Below, piece after piece: positions 56,273-64,000 of a stretch of 64,000 bases of DNA. Position numbers and translations under genes: made by a program. The stretch is from CAWDLX01 sp963753485 (GTDB lineage: Bacteria; Actinomycetota; Actinomycetes; Mycobacteriales; Micromonosporaceae). The stretch lies in contig CAVWCL010000010.1 in the NCBI GenBank assembly GCA_963753485.1, forward strand, positions 40,421 to 104,420, in the 5' to 3' direction. Positions within the stretch are counted from its first letter, which is position 1; each line of letters starts with the position of its first letter. The notes beneath the pieces were generated by a model. The model was not told the DNA's origin and ran no database searches. It saw only the letters and a list, made by a program, of their open reading frames with translations.

Positions 56273-56937
56273 GACGGTTCCGCTCGCACTACGCCGTCGT
56301 GAATGCTTACGGCGCGCCGGCCGCGGGCGGCCACCTCGCGATCGTGGGTGATCACCAGAACGGTCATCCCGTCATCCCGAAGGCCCGCGATCAGATCGAG
56401 CACGACGGCAGCGGCCGCCGAATCGAGGTTTCCGGTCGGCTCGTCACAGAGCAGGATCGCGGGTCGACCCACGAGCGCGCGGGCGATCGCGGTGCGCTGA
56501 CGTTCGCCGCCGGAAAGCCGGCTCGGCAGGGCCTCCCGCCGATGCCAGAGCCCCACCCGGTCCAGCGCGACGGCGGCCCGGCGGTGGCGCTTCCTGGTCG
56601 GCTCGCCGGTGTAGAGCAGGCCGAGCGCGACATTCTCCTCGGCCGTCCGGTGCATCAGGAGATGAAAGGACTGGAAGACGAATCCGATTCGCCTGGCTCG
56701 CAACGCGGCGCGCTGACCCTCGGTGAGCGTCGCCGTGTCGATCCCATCGAGCCGGTAGGTGCCGCAGGTCGGACGGTCGAGCAGTCCGAGCACGTTGAGC
56801 AGGGTCGACTTGCCGGAGCCCGACGGGCCGACGATCGACAGATGTTCACCGGCCGCCACGGTGAGATCGACCGGCCGCAGGGCTGGCACCGCCGGTGGCC
56901 CCGGATAGGTCAGGCCGGCACCTACCAGTTCGATCAT
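56269..56937 (-). CDS. ABC transporter ATPase, MacB/LolD type
   Basis: A 222-residue ATPase with GPSGSGKSTLLN (Walker A), FVFQSFHLLMHRTAEENV (Q-loop), LSGGERQRTAIARAL (signature) and ILLCDEPTGNLDS (Walker B). It drives the adjacent permease. It starts 5 nt after the adaptor gene's stop. Confidence 0.92.
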   Translation of the reverse strand: MIELVGAGLTYPGPPAVPALRPVDLTVAAGEHLSIVGPSGSGKSTLLNVLGLLDRPTCGTYRLDGIDTATLTEGQRAALRARRIGFVFQSFHLLMHRTAEENVALGLLYTGEPTRKRHRRAAVALDRVGLWHRREALPSRLSGGERQRTAIARALVGRPAILLCDEPTGNLDSAAAAVVLDLIAGLRDDGMTVLVITHDREVAARGRRAVSIHDGVVRAEPS

Positions 56938-56942
56938 CAGGC

Positions 56943-58313
56943 CTACCGGGTGTCGGTCGGCGCCGGCACCGGCGCGGTCGCATACCCCAGCGCACCCACC
57001 TGCACCGTGTCGCCGGGTCGCAGCTCGCCGGTAGCCGAGGTGACCGCCACGAAGCCGTCTCCTGACAGCCCGAGGGCGACCACAACCTGGCGCACAGCCT
57101 CATCGGACGTGATCACCAGCACCTCGACCTGGCTGTCGGCCCGCGAATAGAGCGCAGAGATCGGTACCACCAGCACTTCGCCGGGCGTAGCCGCGGCCTC
57201 CACGGTGACCTCCACATCCTGAGCCGCCCACGTCGGGTCGAGTGGCTGGTCGGTGGCGATGGCGACGAGTTCGAATTGGGCGATGCCGGTGCCGGGGTCG
57301 GGTGCCGACGCGACGATCGACCCGATCCGGCCGGTGGCCCGCCGACGGAGAAGGTCCGAGAAGAACTCCACCCTCATCCCTGCGCTAAGCCACGGCCGCT
57401 GGGCCGGGTTGAGCCGGCACCGCACCACCAGAGCGCCGCTGGAAACGGTGATCAACGGCGCCTCGACCGGCCGTCCGACGACTGCCTTGAGCGCCTCGAC
57501 CCGGGCCGGAAACGCGGGCAGGAACACGACCTCGGCGCCGGGCAGTAGCACGCCCGCGTGGGCACCCAGATCTGCCCGCAAGGCTCGGGCACGAGCCAAA
57601 TCCTGGGTCGCGTAGGTCACCGCGAGTCGAGCGGCAACCACAGGGTCCGGCCCGTCCGGTGTCGGTGGCGTTGCCAGCAACCGGTCCAACTCTGACTGCG
57701 CGGCGGCCAAGGCGCGCTGCGCGGCTCGGATCTGTTCGTCGACCGCGGCGAGCGCCGCGTCGTCGCCGGTGGTCGGCGGTTCGTAACCGGCCCTCGCGTA
57801 GAGCGCAGTGAGGGCGCGCTTGGTGCCCGGTCCGAAGGTGCCGTTCGCCTCCCGCGGGTCGTACCCCAATGCCTTGAGGGCACGCTGCAGCTGGGCGACA
57901 TCATCGCCGTGCCCGCCCGGGCGTAGGTCGCGATAGACCGGCAGCGACCCCGGCAGCGCGAACAACGGCCGCCCGGCCACCTCGAGGAGCACCGTGCCGG
58001 CCGCGACGGTGTCACCAATATGGACTCCAACCCGAGTGACGACGGGCAGGCTGCCGTTGCTCGCGGTCGGCGTCACCTCGAAGGTGCGGGCGGCACCGAC
58101 CGAGCCGCGCAACACGACGGTATCGCGCAGTACGCGACGCTCCACCGGTGCGGTCAGCACGGTGGGCCCGGGCGCGGCTGTCTCCGCCGCCAACTGCTGC
58201 GGAGACTTGACAAAGTGGGCGGCGAACAACCCGGCGACCGAGACGGTGAGGGCACCGATCAATACCCCGGCGAGCATGCCCGCCCAGCCGACTCGGTTCG
58301 CAGACCGGCCCAC
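56943..58313 (-). CDS. Periplasmic-adaptor-like protein with peptidoglycan-binding domain
   Basis: A 456-residue membrane-anchored adaptor: an N-terminal helix (MLAGVLIGALTVSVAGLFAA), a biotinyl-lipoyl-like region, a peptidoglycan-binding-like domain (GGHGDDVAQLQRALKALGYDP, TFGPGTKRALTALY), a coiled coil (IRAAQRALAAAQSELDRLLA) and a HlyD/MacA-like C-terminal beta part. It should bridge the permease to the cell wall. In Gram-positives, MacA-like adaptors with a PG-binding insert are known with MacB. It begins the three-gene unit; the lipoprotein gene is 55 bp upstream. Confidence 0.85.
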   Translation of the reverse strand: MGRSANRVGWAGMLAGVLIGALTVSVAGLFAAHFVKSPQQLAAETAAPGPTVLTAPVERRVLRDTVVLRGSVGAARTFEVTPTASNGSLPVVTRVGVHIGDTVAAGTVLLEVAGRPLFALPGSLPVYRDLRPGGHGDDVAQLQRALKALGYDPREANGTFGPGTKRALTALYARAGYEPPTTGDDAALAAVDEQIRAAQRALAAAQSELDRLLATPPTPDGPDPVVAARLAVTYATQDLARARALRADLGAHAGVLLPGAEVVFLPAFPARVEALKAVVGRPVEAPLITVSSGALVVRCRLNPAQRPWLSAGMRVEFFSDLLRRRATGRIGSIVASAPDPGTGIAQFELVAIATDQPLDPTWAAQDVEVTVEAAATPGEVLVVPISALYSRADSQVEVLVITSDEAVRQVVVALGLSGDGFVAVTSATGELRPGDTVQVGALGYATAPVPAPTDTR

Positions 58314-58368
58314 CCCGCCACCTGCCTCTCTCGATCATCAACGTGGGCGGCTCCGACCGTCGATCTGA

Positions 58369-59289
58369 TCAGCCGGTTGGCCCATCCGTCGTCGCGGTAT
58401 CGGCGAGAATCTTGGCGACGTTGCGACCGACGTTGTCCAGGTAGCGGCGATATTCGGCGAGCTGTTGTGCGTTCGACTCGATCGCGCGCGTCTGGTAGGC
58501 GCTCTCTACCGCGAACCAGATGCCGACCAGGTTCGTCCGGCGGCGACACGCCGCGTCGGCGACCGCCGTCGCGATCTCCTGTGGAGGTATCGCCGAGCCC
58601 GACCAGTGCGGATCGTCGTTGGCATCCCAGGGCCCCGCATAGTCATAGCCGGACTCCTTCATGCACCGGCTCCACGCGCCGAACGCCGCCTGCACCCGGC
58701 TGTCGCCATCAGCCCTCGCCCCGACGTCGTGGTTGAGCTGCGCCACCAGGCCGGGCCGGCCGGCCGTGTCCAGCGGCGGTCCTCCGGCCGCCAAGGCCCG
58801 CTGTGCCTCGCCGGCGCAGCCGCCGTCGGGCACTGGCACACCGTTGAAGGTTTGCTGGCCCCGGCCGACGAGCACGGCATCCTGATCGTTGGTGAAGGCA
58901 GGTCCGGCTGCCTTGGGCTGCGCACTCTCCGGGACGGAGTAGCCGTACTGTGCGGCCTGGGCGGCGTCGATGATCCCGTAGCGACGATCGTTACGGGGCT
59001 TGTTCGATCCCGGCGTCGGCACCCGAAGCGTCCAGTCCAAGCCGAACCGGCGCATGCACCTTTGCACGAGGCGGTCACTCACGTAGGTGCCCAACTGGAT
59101 CTGGTCGTTGCTTTCCGCGTACGCGTCGAGGGGCAGCACGACCTGGGTGTAGCTGGTTATCACGGGAATGGGTCCCAGCGCGGGTTCGCCGTCCGAACCG
59201 TCCTGTGCGCTCGTGCAAGCCGAGCCCATCAGGACGGCCGCGAGGACGGCAAGAAACGTCATGGCCTTGTGCCGACCTGTTGCAGACAT
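58369..59289 (-). CDS. Exported lipoprotein of the MacAB-like operon
   Basis: A 306-residue protein with a signal peptide ending in a lipobox (VLMGSAC, Cys near 25). The mature part is alpha-rich with pairs of cysteines (RLVQRCMRRFGLDW, SRCMKESGYDY, CRRRTNLVGIW). Paired Cys/Met regions (CMRRFG and CMKESGY) repeat, suggesting a duplicated fold. It is the first gene of the operon and probably binds the exported substrate or sits near the adaptor; not a recognised family. Confidence 0.7.
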   Translation of the reverse strand: MSATGRHKAMTFLAVLAAVLMGSACTSAQDGSDGEPALGPIPVITSYTQVVLPLDAYAESNDQIQLGTYVSDRLVQRCMRRFGLDWTLRVPTPGSNKPRNDRRYGIIDAAQAAQYGYSVPESAQPKAAGPAFTNDQDAVLVGRGQQTFNGVPVPDGGCAGEAQRALAAGGPPLDTAGRPGLVAQLNHDVGARADGDSRVQAAFGAWSRCMKESGYDYAGPWDANDDPHWSGSAIPPQEIATAVADAACRRRTNLVGIWFAVESAYQTRAIESNAQQLAEYRRYLDNVGRNVAKILADTATTDGPTG

Positions 59290-59393
59290 GTGCTCCCCCG
59301 GTATCTACGCGGAGACGCCTATCAGTAGATCGGCGCTGTGCGCCTCCCGACGCGTACAGCGCCCGGATCAGGCAGTCGTGTATGCCGGTGCCA

Positions 59394-59843
59394 TCAAGTG
59401 GTAGACGTGAAGTGGTGTGAGCTGGCGAGGTCGTTCATCCATCCGAAGTTCCCGTAGTAGTAGCACAGGCTGGGGCAGTACCTGCTGTCCCCGTATTTGT
59501 AGAACAGCAGGTAGCGACCACCGTAGTTCGCATGCTCGTACTGCTTAAGGTAGTTGTTCGCGTCCTTGTTGGTGGCAGAGCTGTTGTGGTCGTTCAGGGG
59601 GTGGCCGGTGCCGAAGTACCAGTCGCCAACGTAAGTCAAATCGCTGAAGTACTCGTCGTGGAAGCCGCCGGTCCAGTTGATGTCCTCGTTCATGCAGTAC
59701 TCGCCGTCGTCGCACCAGCCGTCGTGGTTCGAGGCGTGCGCTGCCAGCGGAGCCACGAAGATGCCGATCGTAAGTCCGGCCACGACGGCGAGCACGGACC
59801 TCAGTCTCAGCGATCGCCCACCACTTTGGTTCCTAGTCCACAT
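59394..59843 (-). CDS. Secreted peptidase-inhibitor I36-like small protein
   Basis: A 149-residue secreted protein: signal peptide (SVLAVVAGLTIGIFVAPLAAHAS), then a mature domain with CDDGEYCMNEDINWTGG and YEHANYGGRYLLFYKYG, plus a further cysteine pair (YCPSLCYYYG). This pattern of Trp/Tyr/Gly-rich crystallin-like strands resembles peptidase inhibitor family I36/SMPI. The ATG follows TAGGAGGGCC. Probably extracellular; inhibitory activity is an inference. Confidence 0.75.
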   Translation of the reverse strand: MWTRNQSGGRSLRLRSVLAVVAGLTIGIFVAPLAAHASNHDGWCDDGEYCMNEDINWTGGFHDEYFSDLTYVGDWYFGTGHPLNDHNSSATNKDANNYLKQYEHANYGGRYLLFYKYGDSRYCPSLCYYYGNFGWMNDLASSHHFTSTT

Positions 59844-60218
59844 TGGCCCTCCTATGAGAACGGGTGGCGCCGACGGCCGCGGCCCGGCCGCGCGTTCCGG
59901 TAAGACCGTCGCAACCGTCCATACAATCTGCATATAACTTCGCGTGACCATGACGGCGGTCACCCACGGCAGGGCCGTAGGCCCGGTAGCCCTCGACAAG
60001 GCGATCGGTAGTGTCGCGGTGGCGTTGCTTGACGTCGGTGGTGACAGTGCAGCGATCAGCAACCCCTGCGCAAGCGGCGTGGACCAGTCGCACTCTGCCG
60101 CGGCCGTCACGGTGGCCGCACGCGACCGTGGCCGGGTTTAGGCGGGCAATGGCCGACCCGCAAGGCGGGCGTGAAGGTGTTGCCGTCGCCCGCTCGGGCC
60201 ATGCACGGCCGTTGACGC
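59844..60218. other. Intergenic region before the hsp20 promoter
   Basis: 375 bp between divergent genes. I see no convincing gene or RNA; it holds the upstream region of the I36-like gene. Confidence 0.4.
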
Positions 60219-60247
60219 TTGACAGAATCTGTCGTGGCCAGTAGATA
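60219..60247 (+). promoter_or_regulatory. Consensus sigma-A promoter upstream of hsp20
   Basis: TTGACA (60219-60224), a 17-nt spacer, and TAGATA (60242-60247): a near-perfect -35/-10 pair, the best in the window. It drives the small ORF at 60313 and hsp20. No CTTGAGT-type HspR site is obvious beside it. The spacer contains CTGTCG inverted to nearby sequence. Confidence 0.7.
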
Positions 60248-60312
60248 ATCTGTGTGTTGGTTGGGTCATGGTTCCCGGTGAGGGCGCAGGTTTCTGACAG
60301 GGGGTGATCACA

Positions 60313-60399
60313 ATGGCCTTGCTGGTCCCGGCCCACTACCACCGCCGCCGTCAGCGGTCGCGGGCCTGCTGCCGTCGACCGCCGAACCGGCGGCACTGA
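60313..60399 (+). CDS. Possible 28-codon arginine-rich ORF in the hsp20 leader
   Basis: A frame reading MALLVPAHYHRRRQRSRACC and eight more Arg-rich codons, with AGGGGGTGA 6 nt before its ATG, in the 5' leader of hsp20. It could be a leader peptide, but coding is not proven; the Arg-rich composition may just reflect GC-rich sequence. Confidence 0.25.
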   Translation: MALLVPAHYHRRRQRSRACCRRPPNRRH

Positions 60400-60500
60400 T
60401 CCCGCGAGGCACCGCCGTGGGCGGATCTCACACGCGACGTCCTAGATGACGATGGTGGGCGATGCTGATCGCCCCGAACAGTTGTGGAGGTGTGTTGGTT

Positions 60501-60989
60501 ATGCAGACGCTTCGATTCGACCCGTTCCGCGACTTCGACCGGCTAGCCGCCGAGGTGTTCGGCACGGCGCGCACGCCGTCGCTGATGCCGATGGACTGCC
60601 TGCGCACCGGCGACCAGTTCGTCGTCCGGTTTGACCTGCCCGGCATCGACGTTGACTCCCTGGAGGTGTCGGCGGAAAACCAGACCCTGACCGTGCGCGC
60701 CGACCGGACCCGCCACGACCCGGAAGGTTCCACCTACCTGATCTCCGAGCGCCCGTCGGGCACCTACAGCCGGCAGCTGGTCCTCGGTGACGGGCTGGCC
60801 GTCGATGACATCCGCGCCGACTACCGCGACGGGGTGCTCACCCTGACCATCCCGGTCGCCGAGCAGGCCAAGCCCCGCAAGATTGAAATCACACGTGGGG
60901 ACAACACGCCGATCGGCTCTCACGAGGGCCACAAGATGATCTCCGGAGAGACCGGCCAGGACCGCAAGCCGGTCGGTGCGACGGCCTGA
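60501..60989 (+). CDS. hsp20: Hsp20/alpha-crystallin small heat-shock protein
   Basis: A 162-residue chaperone: MQTLRFDPFRDFDRL, then the alpha-crystallin domain (FDLPGIDVDSLEVSAENQTLTV, and ERPSGTYSRQLVLGDGLAVDDIRADYRDGVLTLTIPVAE), where the A-x-x-x-n-GvL motif is conserved. It binds unfolding proteins without ATP. The ATG lies 10 nt after GGAGG; a longer frame from 60462 exists but lacks a ribosome site. Driven by the promoter at 60219. Confidence 0.92.
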   Translation: MQTLRFDPFRDFDRLAAEVFGTARTPSLMPMDCLRTGDQFVVRFDLPGIDVDSLEVSAENQTLTVRADRTRHDPEGSTYLISERPSGTYSRQLVLGDGLAVDDIRADYRDGVLTLTIPVAEQAKPRKIEITRGDNTPIGSHEGHKMISGETGQDRKPVGATA

Positions 60990-61081
60990 CCAGCCGCCGA
61001 TCGCGTGATCGCCGTCGGCAAAGGAGGTGGTCGAATCCAACGCGAGCCCCGAACAGCATTTTCGTACTGGAGGTGACCTCG

Positions 61082-61447
61082 ATGGCCGAACCGCCCGGCC
61101 CGCTGCAGCGCACCGCAGCGCTGGACGACGCCAGCTTCGCCGGGTACGCGATGGGGGCGGCAGCTCAGGCCATCGGGGTCACCCCTGCCTTCCTACGGGC
61201 AGCCGAAGCCGCCGGTCTGTTCGACATTGCCCGCTCCGACGGCGGACACCGCCGCTACAGCCGCGACGACCTACACCGCGCCGACCGCGCCCGCCAACTC
61301 ATCGATGACGGTGTGCGCATGGACGCCGCCGTGCGCATCGTCAGCCTCGAATACCAGCTTGCCGCCGCCCGCACCATGATCGACCTACTTCGCCGTAAGA
61401 GCGACCGACAAACCCGGGTGGCAAAGAGCGGCGGTGGCGTGCCATGA
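61082..61447 (+). CDS. MerR-like HTH protein
   Basis: A 121-residue protein with one MerR winged-helix: MGAAAQAIGVTPAFLRAAEAAGLFD then RSDGGHRRYSRDDLHRADRARQLIDDGVRMDAAVRIV, and a short coiled C-terminus (SLEYQLAAARTMIDLLRRKS). The GGHRRY wing is typical. It follows hsp20 by 92 bp and overlaps mobC (ATGA), so it could regulate either: HspR-type repressors accompany hsp20 genes, while its coupling to mobC suggests a mobile-element regulator. Confidence 0.78.
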   Translation: MAEPPGPLQRTAALDDASFAGYAMGAAAQAIGVTPAFLRAAEAAGLFDIARSDGGHRRYSRDDLHRADRARQLIDDGVRMDAAVRIVSLEYQLAAARTMIDLLRRKSDRQTRVAKSGGGVP

Positions 61448-61803
61448 CGCCCGCCGACGTCGATGCCGAGTACGACGCGCTCGCCTTGGCTGCGCGGCGG
61501 GTGGGGCTGACCCCGACCGGGTTCTGCGCCCAGGCCGCGCTCGCCGTTGCCGCGGCGCCGGCGAGCGACTCGGTGCCGTCCCTCGGGGCGGATCCACGGG
61601 TGGAGGCTTTGGCTGAGGCGGTCGAGTTGGCCACCCTGCGTACCGCCGTGGTGCGGGTCGGCACGAACCTCAACCAGGCCGTCGCAGCGCTGCACGCCAA
61701 GGGGGGGGCGCCGGTGTGGCTGCGGCACGTGGCCGAGCAGTGCGGCCGCGCCCTGGGCGCGGTGGACGAGGCCGCGTCGCGGGTGCATCGGCGGCTGTCG
61801 TGA
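61444..61803 (+). CDS. mobC: MobC-like relaxosome protein
   Basis: A 119-residue protein. The N-terminus is helical and resembles the ribbon-helix-helix part of mobilisation proteins, and VRVGTNLNQAVAALHAKG matches the conserved MobC motif (V/G-N-L-N-Q). MobC nicks or melts DNA with a relaxase at oriT. Its ATG overlaps the MerR-like gene, and a GTG for the remnant relaxase overlaps its stop (GTGA). It is intact but its relaxase partner has been lost here. Confidence 0.78.
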   Translation: MTPADVDAEYDALALAARRVGLTPTGFCAQAALAVAAAPASDSVPSLGADPRVEALAEAVELATLRTAVVRVGTNLNQAVAALHAKGGAPVWLRHVAEQCGRALGAVDEAASRVHRRLS

Positions 61804-61809
61804 TCCCGA

Positions 61810-61817
61810 ACATCACC
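61810..61817. repeat. Target-site duplication, left copy (ACATCACC)
   Basis: ACATCACC occurs directly before the IS left end and again at 63253-63260 directly after its right end. Eight base pairs is the usual IS256-family target duplication. Confidence 0.85.
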
Positions 61818-61853
61818 GAGCAATTGTCAAGACCTGTGGATGAAGGATCTTGA

Positions 61854-63139
61854 CTATGCCGCCTCGGCTTGAGCGCCGACAGGGCGGCTGGTGCGTTCGA
61901 CGAGCTTGCCGTTCTTGAACTTGGCGCCGGCGCGGATGAGGGCGACGAGGTGGGCGCCGTTGACGGCACGCCAGCGACCCTCGGCTGCCTCGATGAGCTT
62001 GAACGCCATGGCGATGCCGGCCGCCTTTGATCCCGGACCCTTCGTGATCTTGCTTCGGTTTCTGACTGTGGCGAAGGTCGATTCGATGGGGTTGGTGGTA
62101 CGAAGGTGGATCCAGTGCTCGGCTGGGTAGTCGTAGAACGCGAGTAGCTGCTCCTGATCGTCGATGATCTTGGCGACGGCCTTGGGGAACTTGGCGCCGT
62201 AGGCGAGCTTGAACGCGGCCACGGCGCGGCGGGCGTTGTCGCGGTCCTCGGCGTTCCAGATCTCGGCCAGGGCCTTCTTCGCGGCTGGGTGGGCGGACTT
62301 GGGCAGCGCCGAGAGCACGTTGCCGATCTTGTGAAACCAGCAGCGCTGCTCCTTCGTCTCGGGGAACACCTCACGTAGCGCGCCCCAGAACCCGAGCGCG
62401 CCGTCGCCAGCGGCGAGCACGGGGGCGCGCATGCCACGGCGCTTGCAGTCACGCAACAAGTCGGCCCACGAGCCGGTCGACTCGCGGTAGCCGTCGGTGA
62501 GCGCGACGAGCTGCTTGGTGCCGTCCACGCGCACGCCGATGAGCACGAGCAGGCACAGCTTCTCCTCGTCCAGGCGGATGTTGACGTGGTGAGGTCGGAC
62601 CGCAGATACACGTAGTCCATACCGGACAGATCACGCTCGCCGAACGCGCGGGCCTCGTCCTGCCACTGCACCGTCAGCCGGGTGATCGTCGCCGCCGACA
62701 GGCCCGCGTCCGTGCCGAGGAACCCCTCCAACGCCGGCACGAAGTCCTTGCTGGACAAGCCATGCAGGTACAACAGCGGCAGCACCTCAGTGATCTTCGG
62801 GGACTTACGGCACCACGCGGGCAGGATGACCGAGGCGAACTTGCGCCGCTCGCCGGTGACCTCGTCAACGCGCTTGTCGTTGACCCGGGGCGCGCGGACC
62901 TGAACCGCCCCGGACGACGTGAGCACCCGCCGCGGTACCGCGTGGCCGTTACGCACCACCAGTCGGCGGCCGTGCTCGTCGCGCTCGCCGGCGTAGGCGT
63001 CAATGTAGGCGGCGACCTCCGCCTCCAACGCAGCCGCGAGCATCCGCCGCGCACCGTCACGCACGATCTCGTCGATCAGCGACTCGCCAGACACCGGGAC
63101 CGCTGGCGTGACCGCGGGGTCGGCAACTACCCTAAGCAT
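61854..63139 (-). pseudogene. IS256-family transposase, frameshifted
   Basis: The N-terminal part starts MLRVVADPAVTPAVPVSG and includes YLHGLSSKDFVPALEGFLG; the C-terminal part includes LAAGDGALGFW (second catalytic Asp), RCWFHKIGNVL and NPIESTFATVRNR (catalytic Glu). Reading changes frame at 62589-62593, where 5 nt replace the expected 6 between the first catalytic Asp (YLRSD) and HVNIRLDEEKL. A one-base deletion therefore splits the protein right at the DDE site. Inactive unless a frameshift is programmed, which IS256 elements are not known to use. Full length would be about 428 residues. Confidence 0.85.
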
Positions 63140-63143
63140 GGGC

Positions 63144-63213
63144 GTACCCTCCCGACCCGCGTTGGCACGCGGGCCTTACTCGATTCCTGGACTCGGACTC
63201 GTCGGGAGGGTAC
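63144..63213. repeat. 13-bp inverted repeat in the transposase leader
   Basis: GTACCCTCCCGAC (63144-63156) and GTCGGGAGGGTAC (63201-63213) are perfect complements 44 nt apart, just upstream of the transposase ATG and inside the IS. An mRNA stem here could block translation of transcripts read in from outside. Confidence 0.7.
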
Positions 63214-63252
63214 CCCCGCCCGACGCTCATCCACAGGATTCGAGCATTGCTC

Positions 63253-63260
63253 ACATCACC
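63253..63260. repeat. Target-site duplication, right copy (ACATCACC)
   Basis: Second copy of ACATCACC, adjacent to the IS right end; the left copy is at 61810-61817. Confidence 0.85.
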
Positions 63261-63332
63261 CGCGGCCAACGCGTGCTGGCTCTCATAGCCGCGAGTTGGT
63301 CGGACTCACACAAGCATCGGCGGGGGCATCGC

Positions 63333-63870
63333 TCATCCGTGCAGGCCCGGGGCGAAGGTCCAGTCCGGATGCGCGGCCGCCATCACGGGCACGTCGCGAT
63401 CCCAGTCCGCCGGGGACAGTCTGGTGGCTGGCACCAGGGCGGGCGCACCGTTGGCGATCCGGAACCCCCAGCCGACGCCGAGTAGTGCCCGCGCCTCGCG
63501 ACCGTCCCCGGTCGGGTACGCCAGGAAGCTGTGCGCCAAGCCAAACCAGGTCGCGCCGGTCATTGCGGGACGGCGCATCAAACAGGGTCGGCGCGAAGCC
63601 GGTGAAACAGAATGGATACGACACCGGGCCGAGCGGCGCAAACCGATCCATCTCGAAGGCTTCGCCGCCGCTACGGTTGTCGGTGGACCGCACCAGCTGG
63701 ATCCAGCCCATGAAGCCGAGGTAGCCGAGCCCGGAGTAGATCACCGTGGCCAGGCAATGAGCGAGATCGGCGGCAGTGGGGTCGGCGCCCAAGGACTGTG
63801 GCTCATGGGTGGTACCAACCGTGACATCGACGTACCCCGGGTGGCCGTACAGCGAGAAGTCCAGTCGCAT
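63333..63870 (-). pseudogene. Frameshifted protein of unknown function
   Basis: The first part from ATG 63870 reads MRLDFSLYGHPGYVDVTVG and has an Ala/Leu-rich middle (LAHCLATVIYSGLGYLGFMGWIQLV). After about FTGFAPTLFDAP the frame breaks near 63570, and the second part continues as PAMTGATWFGLAHSFLAYP and ends FAPGLHG. One base is gained or lost. Both halves are coherent, so this is a recently broken gene or a sequence error. No domain recognised. Confidence 0.55.
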
Positions 63871-64000
63871 GCCCGCACCGTAGCCGATCAACGATCCCGG
63901 CGTACGGCGTCGGCTAGGCGGCCGACAAACCGCCGGCCGAACGGCTGGCCTCCGTTGGCGCCGCTTGGTCGTCAAAGCACTTATCTGCCGGGTTGTCAAC

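Larger units (their letters stand above)
61818..63252. mobile_element. IS256-family insertion sequence, 1435 bp
   Basis: Bounded by imperfect inverted repeats of about 27 bp (left GAGCAATTGTCAAGACCTGT, right end read inward GAGCAATGCTCGAATCCTGT) and flanked by an 8-bp target duplication. It carries one transposase gene on the minus strand, now frameshifted. The element interrupts the relaxase remnant. Confidence 0.88.
61800..63300 (+). pseudogene. Relaxase gene remnant, split by the IS256 element
   Basis: A GTG overlapping the mobC stop starts VIPNIT, the usual opening of actinobacterial relaxases, whose next residues are RG(Q/S)R. Removing the IS and one copy of the 8-bp duplication restores VIPNITRGQR in frame, after which relaxase likeness ends. 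So the gene had been truncated to about 15 codons before or apart from the IS insertion. The rest of the relaxase is absent. Confidence 0.65.

Noticed and set aside
62586..62600. Programmed frameshift in the transposase
   Set aside because: IS256-family transposases are single-frame proteins and no slippery run is present; a deletion is simpler.

Overview
The window is high-GC actinobacterial chromosome. The bldC/valine dehydrogenase/purine-gene neighbourhood, the AfsR/SARP regulators, GPP34, DUF3073 and the general codon pattern suggest a member of the Micromonosporaceae or a close relative. The genus is an inference and cannot be fixed from the sequence. Protein starts are often GTG, and several genes look leaderless (a TANNNT box 6-7 nt before the start codon).

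Layout. 1-2.1 kb: the end-truncated gene of a MinD/ParA-like ATPase and a degenerate diacylglycerol-kinase-like protein. 2.2-17.7 kb: a purine biosynthesis region with purA, purD, purB, purS, purQ, purL, purF and purM. These are interleaved with a NUDIX hydrolase, an acyl-CoA dehydrogenase/SCP2 pair, a TMEM165/GDT1-type cation exporter, a secreted membrane-anchored Pro/Gly/Tyr-rich protein and an SCP-like protein; purC is not in the window. 17.7-19.2 kb: a two-gene RiPP locus, a radical SAM/SPASM maturase overlapping a 68-residue precursor whose C-terminus carries five aromatic-X-X triads (AmcB/AmcA-like, predicted multiple cyclophanes). This is the most distinctive system here. 19.2-24 kb: dienelactone hydrolase, DUF3073, valine/leucine dehydrogenase, a DUF8083-like protein, bldC and a secreted HNH nuclease pair. 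24.2-30.3 kb: a complete dipeptide/oligopeptide ABC transporter.

30.3-34.7 kb: leuA, read leftwards and preceded by a newly read Leu-Leu-Leu leader peptide and hairpin, a lipoprotein gene, and lysC. Two copies of one palindromic intergenic element sit at the convergent ends of dppF/leuA and lysC/GGDEF. 34.7-43.7 kb: mixed housekeeping and metabolic genes (GGDEF, GPP34, GNAT, APC permease, TPR protein, DUF6295, DLH, enoyl-CoA hydratase, NUDIX, SDR). 43.7-48.3 kb: a leftward envelope-glycosylation operon (GT39, GT2, a 27-codon bridging ORF, methyltransferase, flippase-like protein). 48.7-50.7 kb: a secreted M4 metallopeptidase and a small membrane protein.

50.7-59.9 kb: a large AfsR-type regulator divergent from a small SARP-like regulator, next to a MacAB-like export operon (lipoprotein, adaptor, ATPase, permease) and a secreted I36-like protein. 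60.2-64 kb: hsp20 with a strong consensus promoter, a MerR-like gene coupled to mobC, the remnant start of a relaxase gene split by a 1435-bp IS256-family element with a perfect 8-bp target duplication and a frameshifted transposase, and finally a frameshifted hypothetical gene. This end is a decaying mobile-element scar.
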